Shown piece after piece: positions 7,551-17,816 of a DNA stretch of 34,656 bases. The notes under the pieces are model-generated. The model had not been told where the DNA came from, ran no database searches, and worked only from the letters and a program-made list of their open reading frames with translations. Each line of letters opens with the position of its first letter. The first letter of the stretch is position 1. The stretch is from Rhodospirillales bacterium. GTDB lineage: Bacteria; Pseudomonadota; Alphaproteobacteria; Reyranellales; Reyranellaceae. Where the stretch lies: NCBI GenBank assembly GCA_947466085.1, contig CANIEC010000035.1:1-34656 (forward strand). The letters are read 5' to 3'. A program made the translations under genes and the position numbers.

Positions 7551-8348
7551 TCAGGCGCGCCGGCTACCGGTAGCGGGGACGAATTCCGGTACCTCGGGCT
7601 GCTCCTCGATCGCAGGATCGTTGTCGCCCGGCGACGTGCGCCCGTTCTGGAGAAACGCCACGCCGTTGAGACCGGGTTCCGCCTCATCGTGGTCGCGATC
7701 ACGATCGCGATCGCGATCGCGGTTGTTCTCCCGATGCTCGTTCTGACGCCGATCGTTCTGGCGAGAGCTGCCGCTCTGGCGATGTTCGCCCTGACGATTG
7801 TCGGGTGAGCGCTGTTCGGAGGAGCGTTGTTCGGTGGAGCGCTGTTCGGTGGAGCGCTGTTCGGTGGAGCGCTGTTCGGAGGAGCCCTGCTCGCCCCGCT
7901 CGCCGGACTGGGACTCACCGCCCCCGTCGCCGGACTGCTGTCCGCCCTGACCTTGCTGCGGCTGGCCGGGCTGCTGCCCCTGCTGCCCGGGCTGTCCCTG
8001 CTGCTGGCCGTCCTCGCCGCCCTCGCCCCAGTTATTGCGCGGGACAAAGCCGCCCATCGACTGGATCACGCGGTAATAATGGTCGGCGTACTGGAAATAG
8101 GCTTCGGCGAGGATTCGATCGCCGGAGGAGGCCGCCTCGCGGGCCAGCGACTGGTACTTGTCGAAGACCTGGTGGGCATTGCCGCGGACCCGGACGTCGG
8201 GACCGCTGCTATCGAAAATCTGGTTTCGATTGGGGGCGCGGCTGGAGCTGTGATGCTGGGGCTTGTGATGGTGGTTGTTTCCACCGCCGCCACCGCCGCC
8301 GCCACCACTGCGACCGCCGCGCGACCGCTGACGATTGTTTGGTCTCAT
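7551..8348 (-). CDS. DUF4167 domain protein, low-complexity tail
   Basis: A 265-residue protein. After an Arg/Gly-rich start with a nine-glycine run and a His cluster, residues about 40-100 form the DUF4167 domain (NRNQIFDSSGPDVRVRGNAH, then helices with AEAYFQYADHYYR). The rest is disordered: Gln/Gly-rich (110-150), a Ser-x-Glu-Gln-Arg five-residue repeat (about 155-180), then an Arg/Asp alternating run. The RGG-like and basic low-complexity parts suggest RNA binding, but the function is unknown. DUF4167 genes sit beside prmC and prfA in many alphaproteobacteria, as here. The start codon has only a weak AGG three bases upstream. Confidence 0.88.
   Translation of the reverse strand: MRPNNRQRSRGGRSGGGGGGGGGNNHHHKPQHHSSSRAPNRNQIFDSSGPDVRVRGNAHQVFDKYQSLAREAASSGDRILAEAYFQYADHYYRVIQSMGGFVPRNNWGEGGEDGQQQGQPGQQGQQPGQPQQGQGGQQSGDGGGESQSGERGEQGSSEQRSTEQRSTEQRSTEQRSSEQRSPDNRQGEHRQSGSSRQNDRRQNEHRENNRDRDRDRDRDHDEAEPGLNGVAFLQNGRTSPGDNDPAIEEQPEVPEFVPATGSRRA
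7692..7721 (-). repeat. Six-base tandem repeat coding Arg-Asp
   Basis: About five near-identical copies of a CGATCG-type six-mer encode the RDRDRDRD run in the DUF4167 protein tail. Such short in-frame repeats can change length without frameshift. Confidence 0.7.
7807..7890 (-). repeat. 15-base tandem repeat in the DUF4167 gene
   Basis: Five to six copies of a 15-base unit, plus-strand form GGAGCGCTGTTCGGT. Full units start at 7821, 7836, 7851 and 7866, with diverged units at each edge. On the coding strand each copy adds Ser-Thr/Ser-Glu-Gln-Arg. The central copies are identical, which points to recent expansion by slippage or unequal exchange. The unit length keeps the frame. Confidence 0.9.
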
Positions 8349-8525
8349 TAACCTAGGGCCAGTTACACGCCGGACGGATGTTGTTGTTAGTTTCCCCCCT
8401 GCCCTACCCGGGCGCCGTCACGGCTGAATTCAGGGGGTTTGGTGTCCGCCGCCATAGACCGGTCGGACCAGTTCCCCCCAAGGGGTGAAAGGAACCTAGT
8501 CCCATTCCTGCCGGTTGCCAACCTA

Positions 8526-9395
8526 TTAATGCTGGGCCGGCACAACCCGCTCGATCCCGCCGAGATCCTTGCGAGACGGCCGGGGCGCGAGGCCCGCGGC
8601 GCTGAAAAGAGACCCGACTTCAGGGGCTTGCCCTTCTCCAACCTCGACGATGGCCCAACCGCCCGGGACGACCAGCGCCGGCGACGCCGCCGCGATGATC
8701 CGATACGCCGCAAGCCCGTCGGTGCCGCCGTCGAGGGCCAGCCTCGGCTCATGGGTCGCCACTTCCGGCATCAACCCTTCCACCGCGGCGCTCTCAATGT
8801 AGGGTGGATTGGAGACCAGCAGCTCGAAAGGTCCCTTCAGTGGGTCCGTCCAGCCGGCCTGCCGCCAGTCACCGGTCGAGAGGCGCGCACGCGGCGCCAC
8901 GCCGAGTGCCTCGGCATTGGCCTGGGCGATGGCGAGCGCTGCCTGCGAGGCATCGATCCCGACACCGGTCGCCTGCGGATACTCCCGCAGCAGGGTGAGC
9001 AACAAGCAGCCCGACCCGAGGCCGAGGTCGAGGATGCGCAGCTTCCGGCTGCGGTCCGGGAGCAGGTCGAGCACCGTCTCGATCACCGTCTCGCTGTCCG
9101 GACGCGGAATGAGGACGGCCGGCGAGACCTTGAACGGCAGGCCCCAGAACTCGCGCTCGCCCAGGATGTAGGCCATCGGTTCGCGTCGCACCCGCCGCGC
9201 CGTGAGCTCGCGCAACGTCGCGGCCGCAGCGGCAGGCGCCGCATCGGGTCCGCGAGAAATCAGCTGCTCGATCGTCAGCCCGGTCGCGTGGCTCAGCAAC
9301 AGGCGCGCCTCGAAGCGCACATTGTCGATCCCGGCCGCCGTCAGGGCGACGGCCGTATCGCGCAGGAGCGCATCGTAGGAGGCGCCCTCCGCCAC
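8526..9395 (-). CDS. prmC: Peptide chain release factor N5-glutamine methyltransferase
   Basis: A 289-residue protein of normal length. The N-terminal helical domain (1-75) that holds the release factor is followed by YILGEREFWGLPF, a PrmC signature. The Rossmann methyltransferase core has the SAM-binding motif LDLGLGSGCLLL (122-133) and the substrate-glutamine motif NPPY (196-199). The enzyme methylates the glutamine of the GGQ motif of RF1 and RF2. Its ATG lies 2 bases after the prfA stop codon, so the modifying enzyme is made with one of its substrates. Confidence 0.96.
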   Translation of the reverse strand: MAEGASYDALLRDTAVALTAAGIDNVRFEARLLLSHATGLTIEQLISRGPDAAPAAAAATLRELTARRVRREPMAYILGEREFWGLPFKVSPAVLIPRPDSETVIETVLDLLPDRSRKLRILDLGLGSGCLLLTLLREYPQATGVGIDASQAALAIAQANAEALGVAPRARLSTGDWRQAGWTDPLKGPFELLVSNPPYIESAAVEGLMPEVATHEPRLALDGGTDGLAAYRIIAAASPALVVPGGWAIVEVGEGQAPEVGSLFSAAGLAPRPSRKDLGGIERVVPAQH

Positions 9396-9397
9396 CT

Positions 9398-10462
9398 CTA
9401 GGCCGCGAGCTCCGCCAGCCGCGAGGCCTCGTCATCGGCCGTCAGGGCGTCGACGATCGCATCGAGCCCACGCCCGTCCAGCACCTCGGCGAGGTTGTAG
9501 AGGGTGAGGTTGATGCGGTGATCGGTCACCCGGCTCTGCGGGAAGTTGTAGGTACGGATGCGTTCGCTGCGGTCGCCGCTGCCGACCTGGCCCTTGCGAT
9601 CGGCGGAGCGCAGATCGTCGAGACGCTGGCGCTCGGCGTCGTAGAGGCGGGCGCGCAGGATCTTCATCGCCTTGGCGCGGTTCTTGTGCTGGCTCTTCTC
9701 GTCCTGCTGGCTCACCACCACGCCGGTCGGGATGTGGGTGATGCGCACCGCCGAATCGGTCGTGTTCACCGACTGGCCGCCCGGTCCGGAGGCGCGGAAG
9801 ACGTCGATGCGGAGGTCCTTCTCGTCGATCTTGATGTCGACCTCCTCGGCCTCCGGCAGCACCGCCACCGTCGCGGCCGAGGTGTGGATGCGACCCTGGG
9901 CCTCCGTCGCCGGGACGCGCTGCACGCGATGGACGCCGGATTCGAACTTGAGACGGGCGAACACGCTGCGGCCGGTCACCGTGGCGATCGCCTCGCGGTA
10001 GCCGCCGATCCCGGTATCCGACAGTTCCATCACCTCGAATTTCCAGCCCTTTTCGGCCGCGTAGCGCTGGTACATGCGGAACAGGTCGGCCGCGAACAGC
10101 GCCGCTTCGTCGCCGCCGGTGCCGGCGCGGATTTCGAGGATGGCATTCTTTTCGTCGGCAGCATCCTTGGGCAGGAGCATGCGCTTCACGGTGCGTTCCA
10201 GCTCCGGCAGGCGCTTGCGCAGCTCCTCCGCCTCTTCCTCGGCCATCGCCTTCATGTCGGGATCGGCGGCCATCGCCTCCGCATCCTTCAATTCGCGCTC
10301 GGCCTTGTGCCACTCGTTCACCGCCTCGACCAGCGGGCCGAGATCGGCATATTCCTTCGAGGCCGCGACGAACTTCTGTGAATCGAGCGTGCCGGCGGAC
10401 AACGCCGCCTGCAGCTCGGCATGGCGCGTCACGACCTGGTTCAGTTTCAAGAGCAGAGACAT
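9398..10462 (-). CDS. prfA: Peptide chain release factor 1
   Basis: A 354-residue RF1. The stop-codon recognition tripeptide is PAT (184-186) in [10 protein letters not shown], as in RF1 (which reads UAA and UAG) and unlike the SPF of RF2. The catalytic GGQ (228-230) lies in [12 protein letters not shown], followed by the typical [13 protein letters not shown] helix. It is methylated at the GGQ glutamine by PrmC, encoded next. The stop codon of hisS at 10464 is followed directly by the prfA start at 10462, consistent with translational coupling in one operon. Confidence 0.97.
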   Translation of the reverse strand: MSLLLKLNQVVTRHAELQAALSAGTLDSQKFVAASKEYADLGPLVEAVNEWHKAERELKDAEAMAADPDMKAMAEEEAEELRKRLPELERTVKRMLLPKDAADEKNAILEIRAGTGGDEAALFAADLFRMYQRYAAEKGWKFEVMELSDTGIGGYREAIATVTGRSVFARLKFESGVHRVQRVPATEAQGRIHTSAATVAVLPEAEEVDIKIDEKDLRIDVFRASGPGGQSVNTTDSAVRITHIPTGVVVSQQDEKSQHKNRAKAMKILRARLYDAERQRLDDLRSADRKGQVGSGDRSERIRTYNFPQSRVTDHRINLTLYNLAEVLDGRGLDAIVDALTADDEASRLAELAA

Positions 10463-10463
10463 C

Positions 10464-11705
10464 TCAGACCTTCAGGGCTTCCGCGAGAGTCTCGAACGGC
10501 ACTTCGCGCTGGGTACCGCTGTCGAGGTCCTTGAGCTGGACGATGCCCTTGGCCAGCTCGTCGTCGCCAATGATCAGGGCGGCGCGGGCATTGAGCTTGT
10601 TGGCCCGCTGCATGCGCCGCTTCATGTTGCCGCGATAGTCCTGCTCGACGACGATGCCCTGCTTGCGAAGGTTCCGTGCGATGCCGAGCGATCTGGCCTC
10701 GGCGGCCGCGCCCAGCGGGGCGATGACGACGGGCCGCGGCAGGGGCCTGGGCTCATCGGCCAGCATCATCAGCCGCTCGATGCCGCCCGCCCAGCCGATG
10801 CCGGCCGTCGGCGGACCGCCCAGCTCGGCGATCAGCCCGTCATAGCGCCCGCCGCCCAGCACGGTGCCCTGGGCGCCGAGATGCGTCGTCACGAACTCGA
10901 AGGCGGTGTGGGTGTAGTAGTCGAGGCCGCGCACCAGCGCCGGATCGACCTCGAAGGCGATGCCGGCGGCCGTGAGCCCGTCCTGCACCGACTTGAAGAA
11001 ATCGCGGCTCGCCTGGTTCAGGTGATCGCTGAAGCTCGGGGCCTGGGCGTTGAGCGCCTTGTCGCCCTCATCCTTGCTGTCGAGGATGCGCAGCGGATTG
11101 CGCGCCAGGCGATTGCGCGAATCCTCGGAGAGCTTGTCCACGTGACCTGAATAGTAGTCGGTCAGGACCTTGCGGTAGCCTGCCCGGCTCTCCGGATCGC
11201 CGAGCGAATTGATCTTGAGCACGCAGCGGTCGAGGATCGTCAGCCTGTCGAGGATGTCGGCCGCGACCGAGATGACCTCGATGTCGGCCCCGGGCTCGGG
11301 CGCCCCCAGCACCTCGAGATCGATCTGGTGGAACTGACGCTGCCGTCCCTTCTGCGGGCGCTCGTAGCGGAACATCGGACCCGCCGCGAAGACCTTCAGC
11401 GGCAGCTGCTGGGCCAGTTCGCCGTTCGACACGAAGGCCCGGCAAATGCCGGCCGTGTACTCAGGCCGCAGGGTGAGCGATTCATTGCCGCGATCGGCGA
11501 AGGTGTACATCTCCTTCGACACGACGTCGGTCGTCTCGCCGATGCCGCGGGCGAACAGCTCGGTGAACTCGAAGATCGGAGTCGCCATCTCGCGATAGCC
11601 ATAGAGGCGCGCCACGTCGCGCGCCGTGTCGACGACATGCGCAAAGCGTCGGTAGTCGTCGGGTAGGAGATCGTGCGTGCCACGCACGGGTTGCATCTTG
11701 CTCAC
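10464..11705 (-). CDS. hisS: Histidyl-tRNA synthetase
   Basis: A 413-residue class II synthetase that charges tRNA-His. The class II core shows motif 2 ([16 protein letters not shown]), the histidine-A region ([13 protein letters not shown]) and motif 3 ([14 protein letters not shown]), then a C-terminal anticodon-binding domain from about residue 325. I place the start at GTG 11705 ([15 protein letters not shown]) because GAGG at 11718-11715 sits 9 bases upstream; the ATG three codons later lacks a well-spaced site. It lies 47 bases after ispG in the same direction. Confidence 0.96.
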   Translation of the reverse strand: MSKMQPVRGTHDLLPDDYRRFAHVVDTARDVARLYGYREMATPIFEFTELFARGIGETTDVVSKEMYTFADRGNESLTLRPEYTAGICRAFVSNGELAQQLPLKVFAAGPMFRYERPQKGRQRQFHQIDLEVLGAPEPGADIEVISVAADILDRLTILDRCVLKINSLGDPESRAGYRKVLTDYYSGHVDKLSEDSRNRLARNPLRILDSKDEGDKALNAQAPSFSDHLNQASRDFFKSVQDGLTAAGIAFEVDPALVRGLDYYTHTAFEFVTTHLGAQGTVLGGGRYDGLIAELGGPPTAGIGWAGGIERLMMLADEPRPLPRPVVIAPLGAAAEARSLGIARNLRKQGIVVEQDYRGNMKRRMQRANKLNARAALIIGDDELAKGIVQLKDLDSGTQREVPFETLAEALKV

Positions 11706-11714
11706 GGAAAATCG

Positions 11715-11718
11715 CCTC
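11715..11718 (-). promoter_or_regulatory. Ribosome-binding site deciding the hisS GTG start
   Basis: GAGG on the minus strand, 9 bases before the GTG at 11705. The competing ATG at 11696 would be 18 bases away, too far for normal initiation. Confidence 0.6.
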
Positions 11719-11752
11719 GAAAGAAGAACGTCGGGAAGGAAAGGCCTGGGCG

Positions 11753-12889
11753 CTACTCGGCAGCAGTGCGATGTCGCTCGGCTTCTTCCACCCTGGCGGC
11801 CTCGATCTCGGCCGCCTTCTTCTCGATCAGGCCGACCAGGTGGTCGACGACGTTGGCGTCCTTCAGTCGATGATGGGGGACGCCGGCGATGTAGACCTGA
11901 TGGGTGTTCGAGCCGCCGCCGGTGAAGCCGATATCGGTTTCGCGCGCCTCGCCCGGCCCGTTCACGACGCAGCCGATCACCGACACCGTCATCGGCGTGG
12001 TGATGTGGGCGACGCGCTGCTCCAGCGCCTCGACCGTGCGGATGACGTCGTACTGCTGACGCGCGCAGGACGGGCAGGAGATGATGTTGACCCCGCGATG
12101 CCGCAGGTTCAGCGCCTTCAGCATCTCGAAGCCGACGCGGACCTCTTCCTCGGGTTCGGCCGAGAGCGAGACGCGGATCGTGTCGCCGATGCCCGCCCAC
12201 AACAGCGAGCCCATGCCGATCGACGATTTCACCGTGCCGGTGCGCGTGCCGCCCGCCTCGGTGACGCCGACATGCAGCGGGTAGTCGCAGGCGTCGGCGA
12301 GCTGCTGGTAGGCCGCGACCGCCAGGAAGACGTCGGACGCCTTCACGCTGATCTTGAACTCGTGGAAATCGTGATCCTGCAGGATGCGCGCGTGGTCGAG
12401 CGCGCTCTCCACCATCGCCTCGGGACACGGCTCGCCGTACTTCTCGAGCAGGTCCTTCTCCAGCGAGCCGGCGTTGACGCCGATGCGCATGGAACAGCCG
12501 TGGTCCTTGGCGGCCTTCACGACCTCGCGCACGCGCTCGGCGCTGCCGATGTTGCCCGGGTTGATGCGCAGGCAGGCGGCGCCCGCCTCCGCCGCCTCGA
12601 TGGCACGCCTGTAGTGGAAGTGGATGTCGGCCACGACCGGGACCTTGGCGGCCCGCACGATCTTCGGCAGCGCCGCGGTCGAGTCCTCGTCCGGGCAGGA
12701 TACGCGGATGATGTCCACACCCACCTCTTCGCAGCGGCGGATCTGGGCGATGGTCGCGTCGGCGTCCGCGGTCAGCGTGTTGGTCATGGTCTGGACGGTG
12801 ATCGGCGAATCGCCGCCCACCGGCACGGACCCGACCATCACGCGCCGCGACTTGCGGCGCTGGATGTCGCGGTACGGTCTGATGCTCAT
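11753..12889 (-). CDS. ispG: 4-hydroxy-3-methylbut-2-enyl-diphosphate synthase (IspG/GcpE)
   Basis: A 378-residue protein starting [17 protein letters not shown]. It has the TIM-barrel domain ([15 protein letters not shown]...) and a C-terminal 4Fe-4S domain with Cys ligands in [10 protein letters not shown] and [10 protein letters not shown]. The enzyme reductively converts MEcPP to HMBPP in the MEP isoprenoid pathway, so the organism uses the non-mevalonate route. Start at ATG 12889; the frame remains open upstream but runs into the RodZ-like gene in another frame. It is probably cotranscribed with that upstream gene and with hisS downstream. Confidence 0.97.
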   Translation of the reverse strand: MSIRPYRDIQRRKSRRVMVGSVPVGGDSPITVQTMTNTLTADADATIAQIRRCEEVGVDIIRVSCPDEDSTAALPKIVRAAKVPVVADIHFHYRRAIEAAEAGAACLRINPGNIGSAERVREVVKAAKDHGCSMRIGVNAGSLEKDLLEKYGEPCPEAMVESALDHARILQDHDFHEFKISVKASDVFLAVAAYQQLADACDYPLHVGVTEAGGTRTGTVKSSIGMGSLLWAGIGDTIRVSLSAEPEEEVRVGFEMLKALNLRHRGVNIISCPSCARQQYDVIRTVEALEQRVAHITTPMTVSVIGCVVNGPGEARETDIGFTGGGSNTHQVYIAGVPHHRLKDANVVDHLVGLIEKKAAEIEAARVEEAERHRTAAE

Positions 12890-12954
12890 GGGCACAATGT
12901 AGCGGCGAGGCCGCGCCTCCGCCAGCCGCCGGACCTTACAAAGGCGCGATGGTC

Positions 12955-13920
12955 CTACCGGGCCTCGGTGATGCGGTAGGCGATGCCCGCGGGCACGACG
13001 TAGCTTTCGCCGGCGCGCACATAGGTCTGCGTCAGCACGTCGCCGTTTGGCGCCCGGAGCTCGACCCAGCTGTTGGTCCTGACGCTGATGGGCGTATTGA
13101 CCCGGACGGGGATCGGCGGCTGCGTGGCCTCGGGCTGCCGGGCAATGGCCTCCTCGACCGGCTTCGGCGGCTCGACCGGCGCCGGCGGCTGGGCGGCCTG
13201 GGCCTGGCCGATCGACGGCACATTCATCACGACCGGCGGCGGCGGTGCGGGAACCGCGACGACGACCGGCGGCGGCGCCAGCGGCGCGGCCGGAGCCTGG
13301 GCGCCGCTTTCGGCGCGCTGGGCCGGCACCCCCTGCGCGGGCCACACCTGGGCGGGCAACGAGCCGTTGATGGTGCGTGTTTCCGCCGCCGGCGCGGGCG
13401 GCATCTGGGCAACGAACGGATTGGGCGCGACAGCCGGCGCGCTGGGGCGCTCGGAGAGAAGACGGTCCGGCACGGGCGGAACCTTCTGCGCCACGACGGC
13501 TTGGTCGCGCGGCATGTAGTGCCAGACGCCGTAGCCGGCGCCCACGACCAGAAGGACGGTGAGGACCGCGAGGCCGATCGGCGCACGCCTGTCGGCGACC
13601 GGAAAATTGGCCGGCAGTGCGACCGGACGCTTGATGGGAACCGCGCCGGACAGATGATAGGCGGTCATGACCTTCTCGGGATCGAGACCGACATGGGTCG
13701 CGTAGGCCCTCAGGAAGGCGGGAATGTACGCGGCGCCGGGAAGCTTGTCGTAGCGACCTTCCTCAATTGCTTCGAGGTGCGCGCGCCGGATGCGGATGCT
13801 CTTCTCGATTTGAGTCAGGTCCAGACCGCGCGCCTCGCGTTGATCGCGTAGGAGTCGACCGACCGCCTGGCCCGGTCCGGCCTCGCGCTCAATCGCCCGC
13901 CAGTCAGCCTGATCCGGCAT
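12955..13920 (-). CDS. RodZ-like helix-turn-helix membrane protein with short DUF4115 end
   Basis: A 321-residue protein. Residues about 15-80 form the HTH_25 domain typical of RodZ ([20 protein letters not shown], then [16 protein letters not shown]). A single transmembrane helix spans about 114-135, followed by a long Pro/Ala-rich periplasmic linker (140-275). The C-terminus (about 277-321) is the start of a DUF4115 domain ([22 protein letters not shown]). It stops at IAYRITEAR, before the GNAG-type strands usually found in DUF4115, so the domain looks shortened. No continuation is visible in other frames. RodZ links MreB to the elongation machinery; the linkage with ispG and hisS is common. 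Confidence 0.88.
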   Translation of the reverse strand: MPDQADWRAIEREAGPGQAVGRLLRDQREARGLDLTQIEKSIRIRRAHLEAIEEGRYDKLPGAAYIPAFLRAYATHVGLDPEKVMTAYHLSGAVPIKRPVALPANFPVADRRAPIGLAVLTVLLVVGAGYGVWHYMPRDQAVVAQKVPPVPDRLLSERPSAPAVAPNPFVAQMPPAPAAETRTINGSLPAQVWPAQGVPAQRAESGAQAPAAPLAPPPVVVAVPAPPPPVVMNVPSIGQAQAAQPPAPVEPPKPVEEAIARQPEATQPPIPVRVNTPISVRTNSWVELRAPNGDVLTQTYVRAGESYVVPAGIAYRITEAR

Positions 13921-14000
13921 TGAAATTCCCTGCTTGTCCCCTGGCCGCGACTCTTAGCAGAGGCCCCATGACAGGGCAAAAGCGATTCGACTTTTCGCCG

Positions 14001-16265
14001 TTAAATTTCGATCGCGTGATCGGCGGCGAAGAGACGCAACGTCTCACGCATGGGACGATCGGGTTGCGCAAGCGCAGAGGTCATGAAACCAACCGCTTCG
14101 TTGAGATCGAGCGAACGGATCATCGCCTTCACGGGACCGATCGCCCCGGGTGACATCGAAAGCGAACGCACCCCTATCGCAAGCAACGCCAGGGCCTCGA
14201 CCGGACGACCCGCCATCTCGCCACACACCGCGATGTCCACACCGGCGGGGCGCACCTTGTTCACTACAAAATGTAGCAGTCGAAGCAAGGCTGGGGACAA
14301 GCTGTCGTAGCGCCCGGCCACCCGACTGTTGCCGCGATCGGCGGCGTAGAGGAATTGCAGCAGATCGTTCGTGCCCACCGAGATGAAATCTACGTGGGGC
14401 AGGAGGCTGTCGAGTTGCCATGCCAGAGCCGGCACTTCGAACATGACGCCCACTCGCAGGCGCTCCGGCACCACCTGGCCGCGCCGCCTCGCGCGATCCA
14501 TTTCAAGATCGAGCAAGTGACGCGCCCGCGTCAATTCAGTGACCTCGGCAATCATCGGGAACATGATCGACAACGGGCGGCCATTGGCGGCGAGGATCAT
14601 GGCGCGAAGCTGGCGGCGCAGCATCGCCGGACGATCGAGACCGATGCGGATGGCGCGCCACCCCATCGCGGGATTTTCGTCGCCGAACGAGTCGATATAG
14701 GGAAGGACCTTGTCACCCCCTACATCAAGCGTGCGGAAAGTCACGGGCCGCCCGTCCGCGAGATCGAGCACGCGGCCATAGAGCCAGGCCTGTGCATCGA
14801 CGTCGGGAAACTCCGAACGCACCATGAACGGAATCTCGGTTCGGTAGAGACCGACACCGTCGGCGCCCGTATCGTCGAGATGCTGCATGTCGATCAGCAG
14901 GCCGGCATTCATGTTGAGCGAGATGCGCGCCTGGTCGCGCGTTGCCGGCGGCAGGTCGCGCAGGGCGGCATACTTGCGGCGGCGTTCGGCCCGCGCATCG
15001 AGCGCGAGATGGACCGTCTGGAGGATGTCCTCGGCCGGCCGCACCAGCACCTGTGCATTGTCGCCGTCGACCACGATCGGATCGCCGGCCTCGACCCTCG
15101 ACAGCACATTCGGCGCGCGGCCAACCACCGGAATGTCGAGGGCCCGCGCCACGATCGCCACGTGACTGAGCGCCGAGCCTTCCTCCAGCACGACACCGCG
15201 CAGACGATTGCGGTCGTAGTCGAGCAACTCGGCCGGTCCCATGTCGCGGGCGACGACGATCATGTCATCGGGCAAGGTGCTGGGATCGATGGCGACACGG
15301 CCGGTGAGCCGCAGCAGCAGCCGGTTGCTGAGATCCTGCAGGTCGCTCAGCCGCTCGCGAATGTAGGGATCGGTCGACTGGCCGAGACGCGTGCGGACAT
15401 CGTCGAAGGCACGCTGGACGCCGGCCTCGGCGGTGAGGCCCGAATCGATGGCTTCGCGCACCCGTTCGGCCCAGCCGCGGTCGTCGACGAACATGCGGAA
15501 GGTCTCGAGGATCTCGCGCTGCTCGCCCGACTGCATGTCGTGCGCCTCGAGCATGCGGTCGACATCCTCGCGGACGCCACGCAGCGCCTCGAGGAAGCGG
15601 ACCTGCTCCTGCTCGACATCCTCGGCAACCACGCGCTGGATGACGATGCGGGGCTCGTGCAGCACGGCGCGGCCGATCGCGACACCGGGCGTCAGCTGCA
15701 CGCCGTCGACGCGCAGCGGCAGCAACCCGATGCCATCGACCTGCTGGACCTCGTTGGGACTGACGACGTGACTGGCCGAGACCAGTTCCGCCAGCACCAT
15801 GGCGATGGTCTGCAGCGTCTCGACCTCTTCCTCGTCGTACTGGCGGCGGGTGCGATTCTGCACGACCAGAACGCCCAGCACCCGGCCGGCGCGCACGATC
15901 GGCACGCCCGCCAGCGAGTGGTAGATTTCCTCGCCGGTCTCGGGCCGGTAGGCGAATTGCGGATGGCGCTGGGCATCGTCGAGCGCCAGCGGTCGTGCGT
16001 GGGCGGCGATGTCGCCCACCAGACCCTCGCCGACCCTCAGTCGCGTGCTGTGGACGGCCGAGGGGTTGAGGCCCTGGGTTGCGAACAGCTCCAGCACTTC
16101 GCCGGCGCGCAGCAGGTAGATCGAGCAGACCTCGGCCACCATCTCGTTGGCGACAAGGCGCACGACCTCGCTCAGCGTCACTTCGACGGACTCGGCACGC
16201 GCCATCGTGTCCCGGAGCCGCTTGAGGAGCATTCGCGGTCCGGCCAGAGGAGTTGATCTCTCCAT
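14001..16265 (-). CDS. ptsP: Phosphoenolpyruvate-protein phosphotransferase PtsP (EI-Ntr)
   Basis: A 754-residue protein from ATG 16265 (MERSTPLAGPRMLLKRL), matching the usual EI-Ntr length. An N-terminal GAF domain (about 26-165) is followed by the PTS enzyme I core. The phosphohistidine lies in GSALSHVAIVARA (His368). The C-terminal PEP-binding barrel has SVGTNDLLQFLYAADR and the catalytic cysteine region DIAVCGEMAGRP. EI-Ntr passes phosphate from PEP to NPr and EIIA-Ntr in the nitrogen PTS, a regulatory chain affecting potassium and nitrogen status; the GAF domain senses glutamine in studied cases. A frame extension upstream to a TTG at 16337 is possible but less likely. lysC lies upstream on the same strand. 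Confidence 0.95.
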   Translation of the reverse strand: MERSTPLAGPRMLLKRLRDTMARAESVEVTLSEVVRLVANEMVAEVCSIYLLRAGEVLELFATQGLNPSAVHSTRLRVGEGLVGDIAAHARPLALDDAQRHPQFAYRPETGEEIYHSLAGVPIVRAGRVLGVLVVQNRTRRQYDEEEVETLQTIAMVLAELVSASHVVSPNEVQQVDGIGLLPLRVDGVQLTPGVAIGRAVLHEPRIVIQRVVAEDVEQEQVRFLEALRGVREDVDRMLEAHDMQSGEQREILETFRMFVDDRGWAERVREAIDSGLTAEAGVQRAFDDVRTRLGQSTDPYIRERLSDLQDLSNRLLLRLTGRVAIDPSTLPDDMIVVARDMGPAELLDYDRNRLRGVVLEEGSALSHVAIVARALDIPVVGRAPNVLSRVEAGDPIVVDGDNAQVLVRPAEDILQTVHLALDARAERRRKYAALRDLPPATRDQARISLNMNAGLLIDMQHLDDTGADGVGLYRTEIPFMVRSEFPDVDAQAWLYGRVLDLADGRPVTFRTLDVGGDKVLPYIDSFGDENPAMGWRAIRIGLDRPAMLRRQLRAMILAANGRPLSIMFPMIAEVTELTRARHLLDLEMDRARRRGQVVPERLRVGVMFEVPALAWQLDSLLPHVDFISVGTNDLLQFLYAADRGNSRVAGRYDSLSPALLRLLHFVVNKVRPAGVDIAVCGEMAGRPVEALALLAIGVRSLSMSPGAIGPVKAMIRSLDLNEAVGFMTSALAQPDRPMRETLRLFAADHAIEI

Positions 16266-16490
16266 GGTCAGACCGCGAGATGCTTGAGTCGGATAACGAC
16301 GAAGCTGCGGTCGATGATACAGGCGCAAACTCGCCAAGCCGCGGCCGCCGACCTGGTCGGTCGGGCGTTCAGGCAGGCCATGTGAGCGAGTGCGGCGTCC
16401 ATGCGCCGCTTATAGCAAGACCCGCGCCGAACTGCCTACCGGCGAATTTGCAGAGCCCCGCTGGACTTCAGGGCTGTTTTTCCGGGCCGA

Positions 16491-17738
16491 TCAGGCAGCA
16501 TCCAGTTCATACGCAGTGTGAAGGGCTCGCACGGCGAGCTCGGTGTATTCGGCCGCCACAAGCACACTGATCTTGATCTCCGACGTGGAGATGACCTGGA
16601 TGTTGATCCCCTTGGCGGCAAGCGTCTCGAACATCTTGAGCGCCACACCGGCATGGGACCGCATGCCGACACCGATCACCGAAACCTTGGACACGTTGAG
16701 GTCGGACTTGACCTCGGCGAACTTCAGATCGGCCTTGGCACGCTCGAGTTGCTGCACCGCGCGCGCGAGGTCGGGCTTGGGGACCGTGAAAGTCATGTCG
16801 GTCGAACTGCCGTCGACCGAGACGTTCTGCACGATCATGTCGACGTTGATGTTCGCCGCCGCGAGCGGGCCGAAGATCGCCGCTGCGACACCGGGCCGGT
16901 CGGGCACCTGGGTCACGGTGATCTTCGCCTCGTCCTTGGCGAAGGCGATGCCACTCACGACGGACTTCTCGAGGCCCTGGGCCATGATCTCTTCCTCGTC
17001 CACAACCAGAGTTCCGGGCAGGTCGCTGCCAAGCGCCTCGTCGAACGACGACAGCACCTGCACGCGCACATGATGGTTCATCGCCAGCTCGACGGAGCGC
17101 GTCTGCAGCACCTTCGAGCCCAGCGAGGCCATTTCGAGCATCTCCTCGTAGGTCACGCGGTCGATCTTCTGCGCCTTCTCGACGATTCGCGGATCGGTCG
17201 TGTAGACGCCGTCGACGTCGGTATAGATGTCGCAGCGGTCGGCCTTGAGGGCGGCGGCCAGCGCCACTGCCGAAGTGTCGGAGCCGCCACGGCCCAACGT
17301 CGTGATGCGACCTTCCGGCGAGATACCCTGGAAGCCCGGCACCACGGGAACCTCGCCCGCTGCCATCGTCCTGGCCATCTCGACCGTATCGATCTCCACG
17401 ATTCGCGCCTTTGCGTAGGCGTCGTCGGTCCTGATCGGCAGCTGCCAGCCGACCCAGGAACGCGACTTCACCCCTTCCTGCTGCAGCGCCATCGCCAGCA
17501 GGCCGATCGTGACCTGCTCACCCGTCGCCACCACGACATCGTATTCGCGCGGATCGTGCAACGGGGAGATTTCGTTCACCCACTTCACGAGTTGGTTGGT
17601 CGCGCCCGACATGGCGGAAACCACGACCGCGACCTCGTTGCCGCGCGCGACTTCGGCCTTCACCTTGCGCGCGACGTTCTTGATCCGGTCCGTGTCGCCG
17701 ACCGAAGTACCACCAAATTTCAGAACGATGCGCGCCAT
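16491..17738 (-). CDS. lysC: Aspartate kinase
   Basis: A 415-residue monofunctional aspartokinase. The amino-acid kinase domain starts with KFGGTSVGD (7-15). Further on, GRGGSDTSAVALAAAL and the TDVDGVYTTDPR segment bind substrate and ATP. Two ACT domains occupy about 265-415 (VTQVPDRPGVAAAIF; VSVIGVGMRSHAGVA) and normally give feedback inhibition by lysine or threonine. It catalyses the first step from aspartate to lysine, threonine, methionine and diaminopimelate. It is divergent from ubiG across 78 bases. Confidence 0.97.
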   Translation of the reverse strand: MARIVLKFGGTSVGDTDRIKNVARKVKAEVARGNEVAVVVSAMSGATNQLVKWVNEISPLHDPREYDVVVATGEQVTIGLLAMALQQEGVKSRSWVGWQLPIRTDDAYAKARIVEIDTVEMARTMAAGEVPVVPGFQGISPEGRITTLGRGGSDTSAVALAAALKADRCDIYTDVDGVYTTDPRIVEKAQKIDRVTYEEMLEMASLGSKVLQTRSVELAMNHHVRVQVLSSFDEALGSDLPGTLVVDEEEIMAQGLEKSVVSGIAFAKDEAKITVTQVPDRPGVAAAIFGPLAAANINVDMIVQNVSVDGSSTDMTFTVPKPDLARAVQQLERAKADLKFAEVKSDLNVSKVSVIGVGMRSHAGVALKMFETLAAKGINIQVISTSEIKISVLVAAEYTELAVRALHTAYELDAA

Positions 17739-17816
17739 GAATTCACTCGAAGGGCAAGCTTCTGCCCGGAAAGCGGGCTATAGACACCGGCGGCGCCATA
17801 TGGGTCAAGGGTAGCC

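Noticed and set aside
10464..12428. A 654-codon frame starting upstream of hisS
   Set aside because: The upstream part is an out-of-frame copy of ispG; HisRS homology starts at about 11705.
16452..16482. A hairpin AGCCC/GGGCT followed by TTTTT on the plus strand
   Set aside because: No plus-strand gene ends upstream; on the minus strand, where lysC ends, no T-tract follows. It may be chance or terminate antisense RNA.
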